DNA of 64,000 nt, taken from assembly GCA_965207565.1 (NCBI GenBank), contig CBDBMQ010000006.1, positions 1-64,000 on the forward strand. The letters run 5' to 3'. Within the stretch, counting starts at the first letter, position 1; every line of letters begins with the position of its first letter. The notes below the pieces were generated by a model. That model worked only from the letters and a program-made list of their open reading frames with translations. It searched no databases and was not told the origin of the DNA. Shown here in pieces: positions 1-10,500 of the stretch. Source of the stretch: Bin80 sp965207565. GTDB lineage: Bacteria > Bacteroidota > Rhodothermia > Rhodothermales > Bin80. The translations under genes and the position numbers were made by a program.

Positions 1-317
1 CTGTCTGCCAGGATATAAAATTGGGAGTTATATGTCAAGCTGTAGCCTATTCTCGGGGTAGCGGGCTGGGGGTTTGGATTTACTTGGTTTCCTCATCAAC
101 AGAACCACCTCCCGCAATGTAAAATCCTTCCATAACGAGGATTTGCGACCGGATTATCTAACATCCCATAACCGCAAAATTGGTCTGAATCAGGCGCCCG
201 ACAGGTTGATGACTTCAGGGGAACCTGTTCACCAGTTCTTGACTCAAGGCCTCCAGCTTGTTTCATCGTATACTATAACCGTATTCTATTAAAAAATCCC
301 GATATCGGAAAACGAGA
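1..317. other. no gene recognised at the left edge
   Basis: I see no convincing gene here. A 72-codon open frame on the + strand (74-292) has no recognisable domain, and the minus strand is broken by stops in the frames I followed. It may be degenerate DNA at the edge of the defence island that follows. Confidence 0.4.
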
Positions 318-617
318 TTATTCTGAACGTACTTGCTCCATCTCACAGAAATTTTGCCATCCCCACTGACACAATGAACTTCGTACGTGTCTGGAGCCAT
401 GATTCACGGCAATAAAGAATGCCAGAAGAAGGATCCCGTATCTGATGGCAGACTTGATCCACCGGGGTAAAGGTTTGTACTCATCTTCATAGATTTGAGT
501 AGTCCAGTGTTGGGGTGGAGTCAACGTGTCTGCTTTGGCTTCCTTAGGGGGAGAATCAGATAGGGCTGCACGAAACCTCTCAAATCCCTCTGGCGTCGAT
601 GGCTTTATTTCAGACAT
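318..617 (-). CDS. small single-pass membrane protein, candidate toxin paired with Panacea antitoxin
   Basis: This 99-residue protein has a hydrophilic, proline-rich N-terminus (about residues 1-54), one hydrophobic segment at about 56-74 and a short tail containing two Cys. I recognise no family. Its ATG lies inside the last codons of the Panacea gene, an 8-bp overlap (610-617), which implies translational coupling. Panacea (DUF4065) proteins are known as antitoxins paired with many unrelated small toxins, including membrane-active ones, so the placement suggests a toxin acting at the inner membrane. That role is inference from context. Alternatively it is an unrelated small membrane protein. 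Confidence 0.55.
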   Translation of the reverse strand: MSEIKPSTPEGFERFRAALSDSPPKEAKADTLTPPQHWTTQIYEDEYKPLPRWIKSAIRYGILLLAFFIAVNHGSRHVRSSLCQWGWQNFCEMEQVRSE

Positions 618-1188
618 CAGATAGCGACGGCGTGTTTACCAACTTAATCTGATAATGCTCAGCTATCGTTGAATCAGGAATATGTACTCCATGGACTACT
701 CGGCGAAACATCCCATACTTCACATGCTTTTGCCATGGAGTTTCTTCCTTGTGCGTTATGGTGATTAACTGCCCCCCGGTCAGATCTTTGTACACGTACC
801 AAACCACATCCAATAATCTGCATATTTGAGGATCTTTCTCCTTAAGATCAGCTATCTCCCCAGAAAGAAACTCCTTTGCCTGTTCCTTGCCAAGTCCGTA
901 TGAGCCAAATTTTTCACAGAAAGAATCATAAGTAATCTCCTTTGCCTGCCAGTCTTTCAGGCGGTCGTACACCCCCCGGACCACTGGACCATATTTCCAT
1001 GCCTCTATTTGGCCCGAGCGATTATCAATCAGTGGTCGGTTCAACTTTCCCAATGCCCACCCATGGCAGATATAAACCAACTTGTTGACTTGTAGTGGTG
1101 TCAATCCTCTTCCTTCTTTCTCTGCCTTCTTGAGCAGGTATGCAATGACAACAAAATCTTCAATCGTTGATTTCCCTGTGTTCCTCAT
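610..1188 (-). CDS. Panacea-domain (DUF4065/SocA-like) antitoxin
   Basis: A Panacea-domain protein of about 192 residues. The N-terminal part has the family pattern: a helix followed by PLQVNKLVYICHGW and, further on, EAWKYGPVVRGVYDRLK. In this family the domain neutralises a neighbouring toxin by direct binding; SocA additionally acts as a ClpXP adaptor. A TTG at 1194 is in frame, but the ATG at 1188 gives a more natural start (MRNTGKSTIEDF). The downstream small membrane-protein gene overlaps its 3' end by 8 bp, the gene order of a two-gene toxin-antitoxin operon. It sits next to a restriction-modification locus, as expected of a defence island. The domain call is strong; the antitoxin role is inferred from family and neighbour. 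Confidence 0.8.
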   Translation of the reverse strand: MRNTGKSTIEDFVVIAYLLKKAEKEGRGLTPLQVNKLVYICHGWALGKLNRPLIDNRSGQIEAWKYGPVVRGVYDRLKDWQAKEITYDSFCEKFGSYGLGKEQAKEFLSGEIADLKEKDPQICRLLDVVWYVYKDLTGGQLITITHKEETPWQKHVKYGMFRRVVHGVHIPDSTIAEHYQIKLVNTPSLSDV

Positions 1189-1579
1189 AGTCAATAAAAC
1201 AGTCCCTTTGCTCTGAGTATACTCAACTCCCCCTCCATTTCTTCTGTTTCACTTTGCAAAAATAGCAAAAAATTGCACGTACCAAACCCAAGTGTTTTTT
1301 CGGGTCTCTGCTGCCCCTTATCTTTTAGTGGTCGAGCCACGCCCAAAAACCCATTCACACATTGACGAACTCCATACGCTGGATCACCTTTTTGGAACAT
1401 GTACAATAACAGTCGTTAGAATTCGCCTCCAATCGGTTACTCCTGCCGGGTTGTAACTGATTTTAGGCAATAGACCCAAGCATGCAGAAATGAGAGCATA
1501 TAGCCTGAAAGAATCTCATTTTCAGCTATTATATGGTACATGACAGATCGAATAACCAGATTCAACTTATAGTGCCAGG
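1189..1579. other. intergenic, nothing convincing
   Basis: About 390 bp lie between the Panacea gene and the divergent methyltransferase. A 71-codon minus-strand frame (1191-1406) touches the Panacea start but has no recognisable domain, so I do not call it. The stretch probably carries the divergent promoters of both loci. Confidence 0.4.
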
Positions 1580-3310
1580 ATGGGACGATCGAAAAAGAAA
1601 CAGCGGCAAGTTGAGCATTATACGCACCAAGGAAAAGAGCGGATGAATAACCCACCGGTTGGTCTGGTTACCCCAGAAACTGATGGAGCGGAAGAAAAGA
1701 AAGTCTACGAACACGACCCGCATTTGGACCCACAACTGCAGTGGGCTGGCAAGCAAGAACGTACTTCATTCGAAATTCCTACGGTTTCTCTTCATGTCCA
1801 TGAACGGATTGATCCCCGCACGGTCATAGAGGCTGTACGAAAACGACCTGATCCCGACGGGCAGTTATCTTTATTTTCTGCACCTGAAGAGAATCCACCA
1901 ATTCGCCAGGCGATTGAATTTTATAAACATCGCCAGAATTGGACTAACAGGCTAATTGCAGGTGATAGTTTGTTAGTAATGAACAGCTTATTGGAGAAGG
2001 AGGGGCTTGGCGGGAAAGTACAAACCATCTACATTGATCCGCCATATGGCGTTAGATATAGTTCCAATTTTCAGCCCTTTGTTAGCCAGCACAGCCCTAC
2101 CGGTGGAGACCAGGATAGAAATCTAACGACCGAACCTGAACAGATTCGTGCATTTCGTGACACATGGGAACTTGGGATTCATTCATACCTTGCGTATCTT
2201 CGTGACCGGCTGCTGTTAGCACGCGATCTATTGCACGAAAGCGGAAGCTGCTTTGTGCAGATTGGTGATGAAAATATTCACCGTGTGGGAATGGTCATGG
2301 ACGAGATATTCGGAGCTGAAAACCGGATCGCCACGATCACATACGTGACTACGAGCGGAAGTTCGGCAAAAACTTTACCACAGATTGCAGATTACCTTCT
2401 CTGGTATGCGAGAGATGCGAAAAAGGTAAAGCACAGGCAATTGTATGAGTCACTAGATCGAAGGGATGTCATTGAATTTTTCAGTTCATACGTAATGGTT
2501 GAACTTCCAGATGGAACGTGTCGGAAACTAACTAACCAAGAGCGTTTTGATCCAAACCAATATTTGCCCAAGGGGGCACGAATATATCAGCGGCGGAGCT
2601 TTGATTCACAGGGATCTTCAACGACGGGTAGATCCGAGCCATATGAGTGGAATGGACGCGTATTCCCATGCCCGTCGGGGAGACAGTGGTCAATTTCCAA
2701 AGAAGGGATGGATAGGCTTGGAGAGCTAGGGCGCCTTGATGCTGTGAAAAGCAAAGCTTCGCTGAGTTGGAAACGTTACGAAGAGGAAGTGCCTGGAAGG
2801 CGGATCAACAATGTCTGGGCGGACCAAATGTCTGCACGAGGAAAGCGTTATGTAGTTCAGACTGCAATTAAACCGATCCAGCGCTGTATCCTAATGACCA
2901 GTGATCCTGGAGATTTAGTACTTGATCCCACCTGTGGCAGTGGAACGACCGCCTATGTTGCTGAACAGTGGGGCAGGAGATGGATTACCTGCGATACCTC
3001 ACGAGTGGCTATCGCCGTTGCCAGACAGCGGTTGCTTACCGCTATTTACGACTATTATAAATTGGCACACACAAATGAAGGGGTTGGAGCTGGATTTTGC
3101 TATCGCAGTGTTGAGACCGTCTCACCATCAATTTTGGGTTACGACGAGCAGCCCAATCAGACAGTTTTACATGATCAGCCGCTCCGTGACCGCAGTAAGA
3201 TGCGAGTTGCTGGTCCGTTCACAGTTGAAGCCGTTCCTGCGCCAACGGTCAAACCTCTGAGTGAGATTCCAGAACAAAGCCCGCCCGCCCCCCCCCCGAT
3301 TTTTCATTAG
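1580..3310 (+). CDS. type III-like adenine-specific DNA methyltransferase (Mod), N-terminal two-thirds
   Basis: A beta-class amino-methyltransferase (N6-adenine or N4-cytosine; adenine expected for Mod). The catalytic motif IV, DPPYG, is at residues 153-157 and the AdoMet-binding motif I, LDPTCGSGTT, at about 448-457, in the permuted order of type III Mod proteins. The product stops at residue 576 just after a run of ten C (3288-3297). Reading on in the +1-C frame gives PDFSLARTGE and continues without a stop into the 3403-4152 segment. The full protein would thus be about 860 residues, normal for this family. The stop is either an OFF state of a slippable tract or an indel error. A helicase/nuclease (Res) relic follows, as expected for a type III-like system. 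Confidence 0.85.
   Translation: MGRSKKKQRQVEHYTHQGKERMNNPPVGLVTPETDGAEEKKVYEHDPHLDPQLQWAGKQERTSFEIPTVSLHVHERIDPRTVIEAVRKRPDPDGQLSLFSAPEENPPIRQAIEFYKHRQNWTNRLIAGDSLLVMNSLLEKEGLGGKVQTIYIDPPYGVRYSSNFQPFVSQHSPTGGDQDRNLTTEPEQIRAFRDTWELGIHSYLAYLRDRLLLARDLLHESGSCFVQIGDENIHRVGMVMDEIFGAENRIATITYVTTSGSSAKTLPQIADYLLWYARDAKKVKHRQLYESLDRRDVIEFFSSYVMVELPDGTCRKLTNQERFDPNQYLPKGARIYQRRSFDSQGSSTTGRSEPYEWNGRVFPCPSGRQWSISKEGMDRLGELGRLDAVKSKASLSWKRYEEEVPGRRINNVWADQMSARGKRYVVQTAIKPIQRCILMTSDPGDLVLDPTCGSGTTAYVAEQWGRRWITCDTSRVAIAVARQRLLTAIYDYYKLAHTNEGVGAGFCYRSVETVSPSILGYDEQPNQTVLHDQPLRDRSKMRVAGPFTVEAVPAPTVKPLSEIPEQSPPAPPPIFH
3288..3297 (+). repeat. C10 homopolymer tract inside mod, potential phase-variation switch
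   Basis: Ten consecutive C preceded by CCG-CCC-G. With 11 C (or 8 C) the methyltransferase frame runs through to 4152; with 10 C it terminates at 3310. Poly-C/G tracts of this size are known slippage sites in phase-variable type III mod genes of host-adapted bacteria. A sequencing error in the homopolymer would look the same. Confidence 0.6.
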
Positions 3311-3402
3311 CCCGTACCGGAGAAACAATCCGCCAAAATGATTGGCGGGATGAATTACTCAAAACCGGCGTACGAGGTAAGGCAGGTCAGCGTATTTCCT
3401 TC

Positions 3403-4152
3403 GTGAGACTGGAGCCCTTACCGACGATGCGCTTTTTACACGCCGAGGGCGAAACGCGACCCGGCAATAAAGAAAGTGGAGTTTCTACGGCTACGCCAGA
3501 TCGTGTGGCCGTTTCATTTGGGCCGGATCATACTCCATTGGAGCAGCGTCAAGTCGCGAGTGCAATTGAGGAGGCGCAAAAACTTGTTCCGAAACCCACC
3601 ATAATAGTTTTTGCGGCCTTTCAATTCGATCCCGAAGCGTCTAAAGACATTGATGAGACGAACTGGCCTGGCGTGACTCTACTCAAAGCGCAGATGAATG
3701 TTGATCTATTGACTGATGACCTGAAAAAGAAACGTGCGAGTAACGAGAGTTTTTGGTTGATTGGTCAGCCGGATGTGACAGTCGAGTGCTGCTCCAGCAG
3801 TAATGCAGCAGAAAAAGAGTATTGCGTTTCCATTCATGGATTTGATTATTTCAACATGGAGACGGGGGACATTGAGTCTGGCAATTCGGATAAGATTGCA
3901 ATGTGGATGCTGGACACCGATTACGATGGCCGCAGCCTGTTTCCCAGACAGGTATTCTTTCTTACAAATAAGGGCGCGGAAGACTTGGAGCGGATAGAGC
4001 GTAATCTCAAGGCTGAAGTTGATAAAAATCTCATAAAAGCTTATGTCGGTACACAGTCATTGGCATTTAAGTCTGGCCAACATCGTCGTGCTGCCGTCAA
4101 GATTATTGATGATCGTGGCATTGAGAGTTTAAAAATTGTGGAATTGGAGTGA
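3403..4152 (+). CDS. Mod methyltransferase, C-terminal part, out of frame with the N-terminal part
   Basis: This frame is open from the end of the C10 tract (3298). It continues the methyltransferase with a region ending in a KIIDDRG...ESLKIVELE-like terminus, which I recognise as the natural C-terminus of the long type III-like Mod proteins. No catalytic motif lies here; in this family the C-terminal third contributes to the interaction with Res and to target recognition. Starting translation at the in-frame GTG/ATG near 3403-3430 would give a protein without the catalytic domain, so it is best read as the second half of one gene. Confidence 0.75.
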   Translation: MRLEPLPTMRFLHAEGETRPGNKESGVSTATPDRVAVSFGPDHTPLEQRQVASAIEEAQKLVPKPTIIVFAAFQFDPEASKDIDETNWPGVTLLKAQMNVDLLTDDLKKKRASNESFWLIGQPDVTVECCSSSNAAEKEYCVSIHGFDYFNMETGDIESGNSDKIAMWMLDTDYDGRSLFPRQVFFLTNKGAEDLERIERNLKAEVDKNLIKAYVGTQSLAFKSGQHRRAAVKIIDDRGIESLKIVELE

Positions 4153-4317
4153 TGAAAAAACCTTCAAGGACAAGCTCCAAATTCCGTCAAAATTGTGCAT
4201 GCGCAACCCACATCTACAAGGATATTCGGGATGCGGATATGAGCACCTTGAACCCACAGGTAACATCCGCCTAATAATTTCTAATCCTGGAGTGATCGAG
4301 TTACTTGGACAGAATAA
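4153..4317 (+). other. mod-res spacer
   Basis: About 165 bp between the end of the methyltransferase and the likely ATG (4318) of the Res gene. A 66-codon overlapping frame (4136-4336) has no recognisable content. The lack of a separate promoter-like gap fits a mod-res operon. Confidence 0.3.
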
Positions 4318-5900
4318 TGCCGAGCGCCACCATTAATCAACTGATTATAAACTCGCCTTACCAAGAGCCAATGAAGCACTGGCATTATGACAGGCAGAAG
4401 CGATTATTCGATTTGGTTGATGGACGTCGATCTGCCGGATATGTGGTGGCATCAGGCGATTCAAAGGCTTTTGATGATCCTGGCGTGTTTAAAGAGATAC
4501 CTTTGGTTAACCAAATCCGGTCTCGTGTCAAGGCATGGCGTACTGCGGGATACCCAGGAGTCACAGGAATTACGAGGAGATTGCTGAATTATTGGAATGA
4601 TCCAGAGGAATTTGCGAGAAGGAGGTTTTTCTTTTGCCAATTGGAAGCCGCCGAAACATTAATCTGGCTCACGGAAGCGCCTTCAAGCGAAAAGGTTGGT
4701 CTGGATGTTCCTTCCGATGGTGGAATGTTTAATCGGTTGTGCGCGAAAATGGCAACAGGTTCGGGAAAGACCGTGGTGATGGCCATGATAATCGCATGGC
4801 ATATCCTCAACAAGGTCACGTATAAGCAGGATGTACGGTTCTCCAAAAATATATTGGTTGTAGCTCCAGGATTAACGGTTAAGAACCGGTTAGTAGTTCT
4901 GAAACCAACGAATGCGGGAAATTACTACGAAATCTTTCGTGTAGTACCCTCATCCTTACTTGAAAAACTGCGCCAAGGGCGTATCGTAGTTCGAAATTGG
5001 CATGCTCTGAATTGGGAAACGGAGGAACAGCTTGCAAAAAAACGCGGAGTTGATAAACGCGGAGTGCAGAGTGATAAGGCTTATGTTCGGGAAGTTCTTG
5101 AAGATATGGCGACAGTTCGAAATTTATTGGTCATCAACGATGAAGCACACCATGCATGGCGTATTTCCCCTGGACCTAGATCAAAGGTGAGAGGGGTTGA
5201 CAAAAACGTTGTAGAAGAAGCCACGAAATGGGTTGGAGGATTGGACCGAATCCACAGGGCATGTGGCATACTCAAGTGCTATGATTTTTCGGCAACACCT
5301 TTTGCGCCGTCAGGTAATCGAAACCGAGATGATGCGCTTTTTGACTGGATTATAAGTGACTTCGGACTTAACGATGCAATTGAGTCTGGACTCGTGAAGA
5401 CTCCCCGTGTTGTTATTCATGATGATGCTTTGCCAGACGCCAAAACGTACAAGTCACGCTTGTATCATATCTATAACGATCCAGATGTTCAGGCCGACTT
5501 AAATAGGCCGCGGGCTAAACCTGAGGAACCATTACCTGACTTGGTAACGAACGGCTATTATTTGCTTGGCCTTGATTGGCGAAAAACTGCCGAGAATTGG
5601 AAAGCACTATCGGAAGATAGTACTCGGCCGGTGATGATTACCGTAGCCAATCGCACAGAAACGGCAGCGCGTATTAAATATGCGTTTGATCGTAAGAAGG
5701 TGCGAATTGAAGAATTATGTGATTCTGAACGTATTCTCCACATTGATTCAAGAGCACTCAACAAAGCCGAGAGCTCAGAAGAGCCAATCACTGATTTGGA
5801 TTTTTCTCCGGGTGAGATCAATCCGACAGCAGGCCCGTACAAGCAAGCAAAAGGCAGAGTTTCTGCGGCAACAAGTAGATACTGTAGGACAGGCCGGTAA
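4318..5900 (+). pseudogene. type III-like restriction subunit Res, SF2 helicase N-terminal part (frame-disrupted)
   Basis: This is the ATPase core of a Res-type superfamily 2 helicase, which would use ATP to translocate on DNA and cut with its methyltransferase partner. Visible motifs are Walker A ATGSGKT (coded from about 4755), the DEAH box in NDEAHHAW (about 5136-5160) and motif III SATPF (about 5288). I prefer the ATG at 4318 (MPSATINQLI) over an upstream start. The reading frame breaks close to 5849-5852 (AAAA): the true continuation (KAEFLRQQVDTVG) is in the next frame and this one stops at 5900. With further breaks downstream the enzyme is very probably inactive as sequenced. Confidence 0.8.
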
Positions 5901-6432
5901 ACCTGGTGAGCTGATCCAAAACGTGATCTCCGTTGGAATGTTATCCGAAGGATGGGATGCGAAGACTGTTACTCATATTATGGGACTGAGAGCATTCTCT
6001 AGTCAACTCCTTTGTGAGCAGGTTGTCGGGCGTGGACTACGTCGTACTACTTACGATGTGAATCCAGATACTGGCCTTTTTGAACCAGAATATGTGAATA
6101 TTTTCGGTGTCCCGTTTACGTTTCTGCCTCATGAGGGTGGGCATGACAATCCGCCTCCTCCCCCTAAACCCAAGATCGCCATAGAACCAGTTCCAGACAG
6201 AGAGGTGTTTGAGATATCGTGGCCAAATGTGATTCGGGTGGAGCATACACTCCGCCCAGAACCTGTCCGTAAATTGGGAAAAACTGGGCCCACTCAACTT
6301 GGATGTCACAAAGATTACAAAAACAGCCGAGCTGGCTCCCATTGTGGAAGGCAAACCCGATATAACCAAGATCAAGTCGATTGGCTTAAAGCGTTTAGAA
6401 AGTGGGACGCGCATGCAGCGAATCATTTTTGA
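5842..6432 (+). pseudogene. Res helicase second RecA domain fragment
   Basis: This continues the Res protein in a new frame. It carries the conserved VISVGMLSEGWDAKTVTH stretch and the motif VI arginine-finger region CEQVVGRGLRR, which completes the helicase ATP site. Homology ends near 6258, where the reading frame must change again (HTLRP in this frame, NLSVNWEKLG in the next). The 3' part of this open frame (about 6260-6432) is therefore out-of-frame noise. Confidence 0.75.
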
Positions 6433-6733
6433 AGCAGCAAGAGATGTTTATGATCAGATTCAGCCGAGTTGGAGAGCAGGTAAAGTTGCCCTGTTAGCTC
6501 AGTTGGTACATTTGGCCGAAAAATTTATTGATCAATCGGATAGAATTCGCATCATTCCACATTCTCTGGGCCCTCTGAGTGACGATGACCGTAAAATCAT
6601 TATCATACTTAGCATGGCCCAGGTGGTCCAGCATATTTTGGATGCGGTTCATTTTCAGAATGCCAAAAAGCTGGATCTAGTGTTAGATCAAGATCAACCT
6701 ATTCGTTCAACTGGTGATATGAGTACATGGTAA
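6259..6733 (+). pseudogene. Res fragment, post-helicase region
   Basis: A third frame of the same broken gene, reading LGPLNLDVTKITKTAEL and onward through ARDVYDQIQPSWRAG. This is the linker between the helicase core and the C-terminal nuclease-like domain. It stops at TAA 6731-6733; one base less there restores WYTCKPCELTKRSHIN in the following frame, so the stop is a further single-base shift. Confidence 0.65.
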
Positions 6734-7136
6734 TACCTGCAAGCCGTGCGAACTCACAAAACGGAGCCACATAAATTATTGTGTCTGTGATAGTACATGG
6801 GAAGCCTCGGATTCCAGTATACTGGACGCTAGTCCTGAAGTGATCGCATGGGTCAAAAATGACCACCTTGGTTTTGAAATCTTATATACTCACCGAGGCG
6901 TTCAATTCGAAAGTACCGCCCTGATTTTATTATTCGACCTCAAGTCTGGCACTATGTTGATTCTCGAAACAAAAGGAGAAGAAACTGAACTGACGCGCAC
7001 CAAGCATAAATTCCTTCAAGAGTGGGTTGAAGCCGTTAATGCGCATGGGAGATTTGGATATTGGTCTTGCGATATATCTCGCGCTCCCAGGCGAACTACC
7101 CGAAATCTTGAGAAGGCACTGCAATGCAGTTACTGA
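6734..7136 (+). pseudogene. Res C-terminal nuclease-like domain remnant
   Basis: The last piece of Res. It reads through ILDASPEVIAWVKND, then a block where two adjacent shifts convert YRPDFIIR into an unrelated string (about 6900-6945), then LKSGTMLILETKGEE. The pair PDF...ETKG is the D...ExK pattern of a PD-(D/E)XK nuclease, as expected for a type III restriction subunit. The end, near a decayed ELPEIL, is also out of frame. At least five frame changes in total mark genuine decay of this gene. Confidence 0.65.
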
Positions 7137-7199
7137 CTAATTTGCCCGATCTAATATTCATGACTCTGTAGTGTTTGAATGATGCGTTGATTATTTGGT

Positions 7200-7515
7200 C
7201 TGCCCCATTCGTGTAGGATGGTATATTTTGGATTCAGCTTGTCGTTCAGGCAAGATGTGCAGGAACAATGAAGTACGACTATAAGTGCCAAGGTACGACA
7301 ATCTCCTCGTGGTATTGGAGGATACCTCGTGAGAGGTGATCGGTGAGACCTACAAGTGGTATATCACCAAGAGTGCTGAAATTCCCTCAGCATAGCTGAA
7401 CGGACTGTGCTCAAAGACTTGGAACTCCACTTGATCTTGGACAACTATTCAGCTCACAAATCCGCAAAGGTCATGAATAAGTGGAAGAGACAAAAGCCGG
7501 AAGAGTACAAGTACA
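7200..7515 (+). mobile_element. IS630-family transposase relic
   Basis: A degenerate fragment. KYDYKCQGTT (about 7268-7297) resembles the YxRHGTT region of IS630/Tc1-like transposases. After a frame change, LHLILDNYSAHKSAKVMNKW (about 7420-7480) is the characteristic second catalytic Asp block (LxLDNxxxHK). Start, end and inverted repeats are not recognisable. It lies between the decayed restriction locus and the end of an efflux-pump gene and marks past insertion in the island. Confidence 0.65.
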
Positions 7516-7518
7516 TGG

Positions 7519-10500
7519 CTACTTCATGCGAGCGAAAATGCTGTAAAGCACCGGAACGACAAAGAGAGTCAGCACGGATGCACTGGTTAGCCCACCGATG
7601 ATCGCAATGGCCAGTGGTGCACGCAGCTCTGCCCCCTGACCAAACCCCATCGCCAAGGGCAACAATCCCAGAACCGTTGTGATGGTCGTCATGAGAATCG
7701 GCCGCACACGATCATGCCCAGCAGCCATGATAGCCTCACGGATCGGACTGCCCGCGGCACGCCGCTGATTGATGAAATCTGTCTTGATAATTGCATCATT
7801 CACCACAATCCCAACAAGTACCACGGTCCCCATGAGACTCATCAGGTTGATTGATTGCCCCGTGAGTCCAAGCACAAAGGCAACTCCCGCTGCCGCAAGA
7901 GGTACAGAGATCAGGATGATAAGCGGCTGAACTAGGTTTTCGAACTGTGCCGCAAGAATCAGATACACGAGCAATAAGCTCAGTGCCAGGCTCAGGGCTA
8001 CACCAAACAGGCTTTGCTGGAATACCTCAACAGAGCCGCCTACTCGACTGCGTACCGTAATCGGCAATGTCCTGCTTGTCACATCGGTGACTGCACGCAT
8101 TGCCCGCCCCAGATCATATCCCTGTCCAATGTCGGCAGTGAGCCGTACCACGGAAGACTGTTCCACCCGTACGAGAGCGGCAGGCAATGGGATTGACTCT
8201 GCTGTAACAAAGGTCCCGATGGGCATCAAGCCATCACGTGCAGGAATCTGTTCAGATAACAGCCGTTCAATGGAATCAATATGACGTGAGCGTAATACGA
8301 TCGGGACCTCCTCATTCACGGTTTTAAGGGTCGTAGCTTCACTTCCCCGAGCACCTGCCTCAAGATATGAGGTCAATGTTCTGGCATGGACACCATAACG
8401 GTTCATCATGTCTCGATTGAAGGTTAACTGGTAGGTTGGCACGGAAGCGGCATCCGTACGTCGTACATTCACCAATTCCGGGCGTGCCTCCAATAACTGC
8501 TGGACACGCCCCACAACCTGTTCTGCATCGCGGCGATCTTCGCTCACCAGATCAATCAGCAGGTCCGCATCACTGACGGCCAATAGCTGCTCTAATTGTG
8601 TTTCCACACGCTGCGCCTTGATTGAGACATCATCCGGTAAATCCAGTGATTGTATGGCCAATAGCACTTCATCCGCGTTTTGCCCTGGCGGCAATAACAG
8701 AGTAATGTCACCCTCGTAGGGGGGGCGCGGATCCAAGTCCAAGCGCGCCTGATCCCGCTCCCCCAAATCTGCAAGCACTCGATCTGCCCAGCCCCTAGCT
8801 TTGGCCTGCGATTCAATCTCTGAGGCCCGCGAGGTTATCATGGTTAAATCTGCATCGGTCGGCAACGTAATCCGCACATCTACACGCCCCTGTTCCGTCT
8901 CGGGAATCACTTCGCGAGGCAGGTTTGAGATCAATAAACCAGCACCCATGAGTAAAAAAACACAGAACATCATGACGGTCCAGCGATGATCCAGACTCCA
9001 GGAAAGAGCCTGCTCATACCGAGGCAACATCCTTGATCCAGCATCAGGCTTGTGGACGGGCTGATTAGTGGTCTGCCGTTCACGGGACACGATGAGCGGG
9101 ACCACGGTTAACGCCACGAGTAACGAAGCCAAAAGTGAACAGACAACGGCCAGAGATTGGTCTCTGAAGAGCCTACCCGCCAGACCTTCCACCAGTGTGA
9201 TCGGCAAGAAAACCGCAATCGTAGTTAGTGTACTTGCGGTAATCGCACCTGCCACCTCTGAAGCACCATTACGTGCGGCCTGCAGTGGCGACTGCCCCTG
9301 CTCACGTAATCGGGCAATATTTTCAATGACAACAATGGCATTATCAACGAGCATCCCTGCGCCTAATGCCAGGCCACTGAGCGAAATCAAATTGAAGGTA
9401 ACCTCCAGCGGCTCAAAAAAAACCAGTGTCACCGCCATAGAGAGCGGGACTGCCACCGCAGCAGCTAAAAGAGCCCGCAGCCGCTTCAGGAACGCAAACA
9501 AAACGAGGATGGCCAGTAGCCCGCCCAAGAGTACGGCCTGCGTCACCCCTCCGATAGCTGCCTGAATAAACTCACTCTCATCAACCACGACCTCCAGAGA
9601 AATCTGCTCATATTCTTCTTCCAATGCAGCCAGAACCGTACGGATTTCTTCCACTGCCCGAACGATATTTGCATTTGCTTTCCGCTCAACAAGCAGCAGC
9701 AGTGTTTCTGCACCATCAAGTCGAACCAGCCCACGCCGCTCCGCAACCCCATCCCGCACTTGAGCAACGTCCCGAAGTCGTATTGGTGTGTTGTTCCGCG
9801 TGGAAATGACCGTCTGAGCGATATCCTCCGTGTCTTTGAACTCTCCGCTGATCTCCACCGGATAACGGAACGGTCCACGCCGAATGACACCCCCCTGCAG
9901 CGCCACGTTTGATCCTTCAAGCTCACTTGCGATCTGGCTGAGGCTGATCCCATACGCGATCATCTGATCCGGATCAATCTCAACCTCAATCCGACGCTCA
10001 AACCCTCCTGTTACCTGAACGCGTGCGACGTCGCTGAGCTGCTCTAATCGGCGTGCAATCAGATCCCGGCCAACACGCTTGAGTTCAACCAGGTCCTCTG
10101 GGCGGTCATTGCCTTGCTGCTCTGCTCTGTTACGGAGTGCGATCACCATAATTGGACGATCCCCTGGATCAAGATGAAGGACTGCGGGCCTTGATGCCTC
10201 TCTTGGAAACATGTCCCCCAGCCGATCCAGGTTCTCCCGTACATCCAATAACGCCAAATCCAGGTTTGAATTCCACCCAAACTGCATATGCACAAGACTC
10301 CCCCCGAGCAAGGTGCGTGACGTTACTCGTGTAAGGCCTGCCGTCCCAGCAACTGCTTGTTCGATTCGTTCGGTGACCGCTCGTTCGACCCTGTCTGGTG
10401 GTACATCAGGATAGCTGGTCCATACTACCAGCCCGGGATAGCGCAGGTCCGGGAGTAATGCCACAGGTAATCGCACATAAGCAACGACTGCCAATACCAG

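Noticed and set aside
1191..1406. 71-codon minus-strand frame upstream of the Panacea gene
   Set aside because: No domain, no clear start and low-complexity content; too weak to support as a gene.
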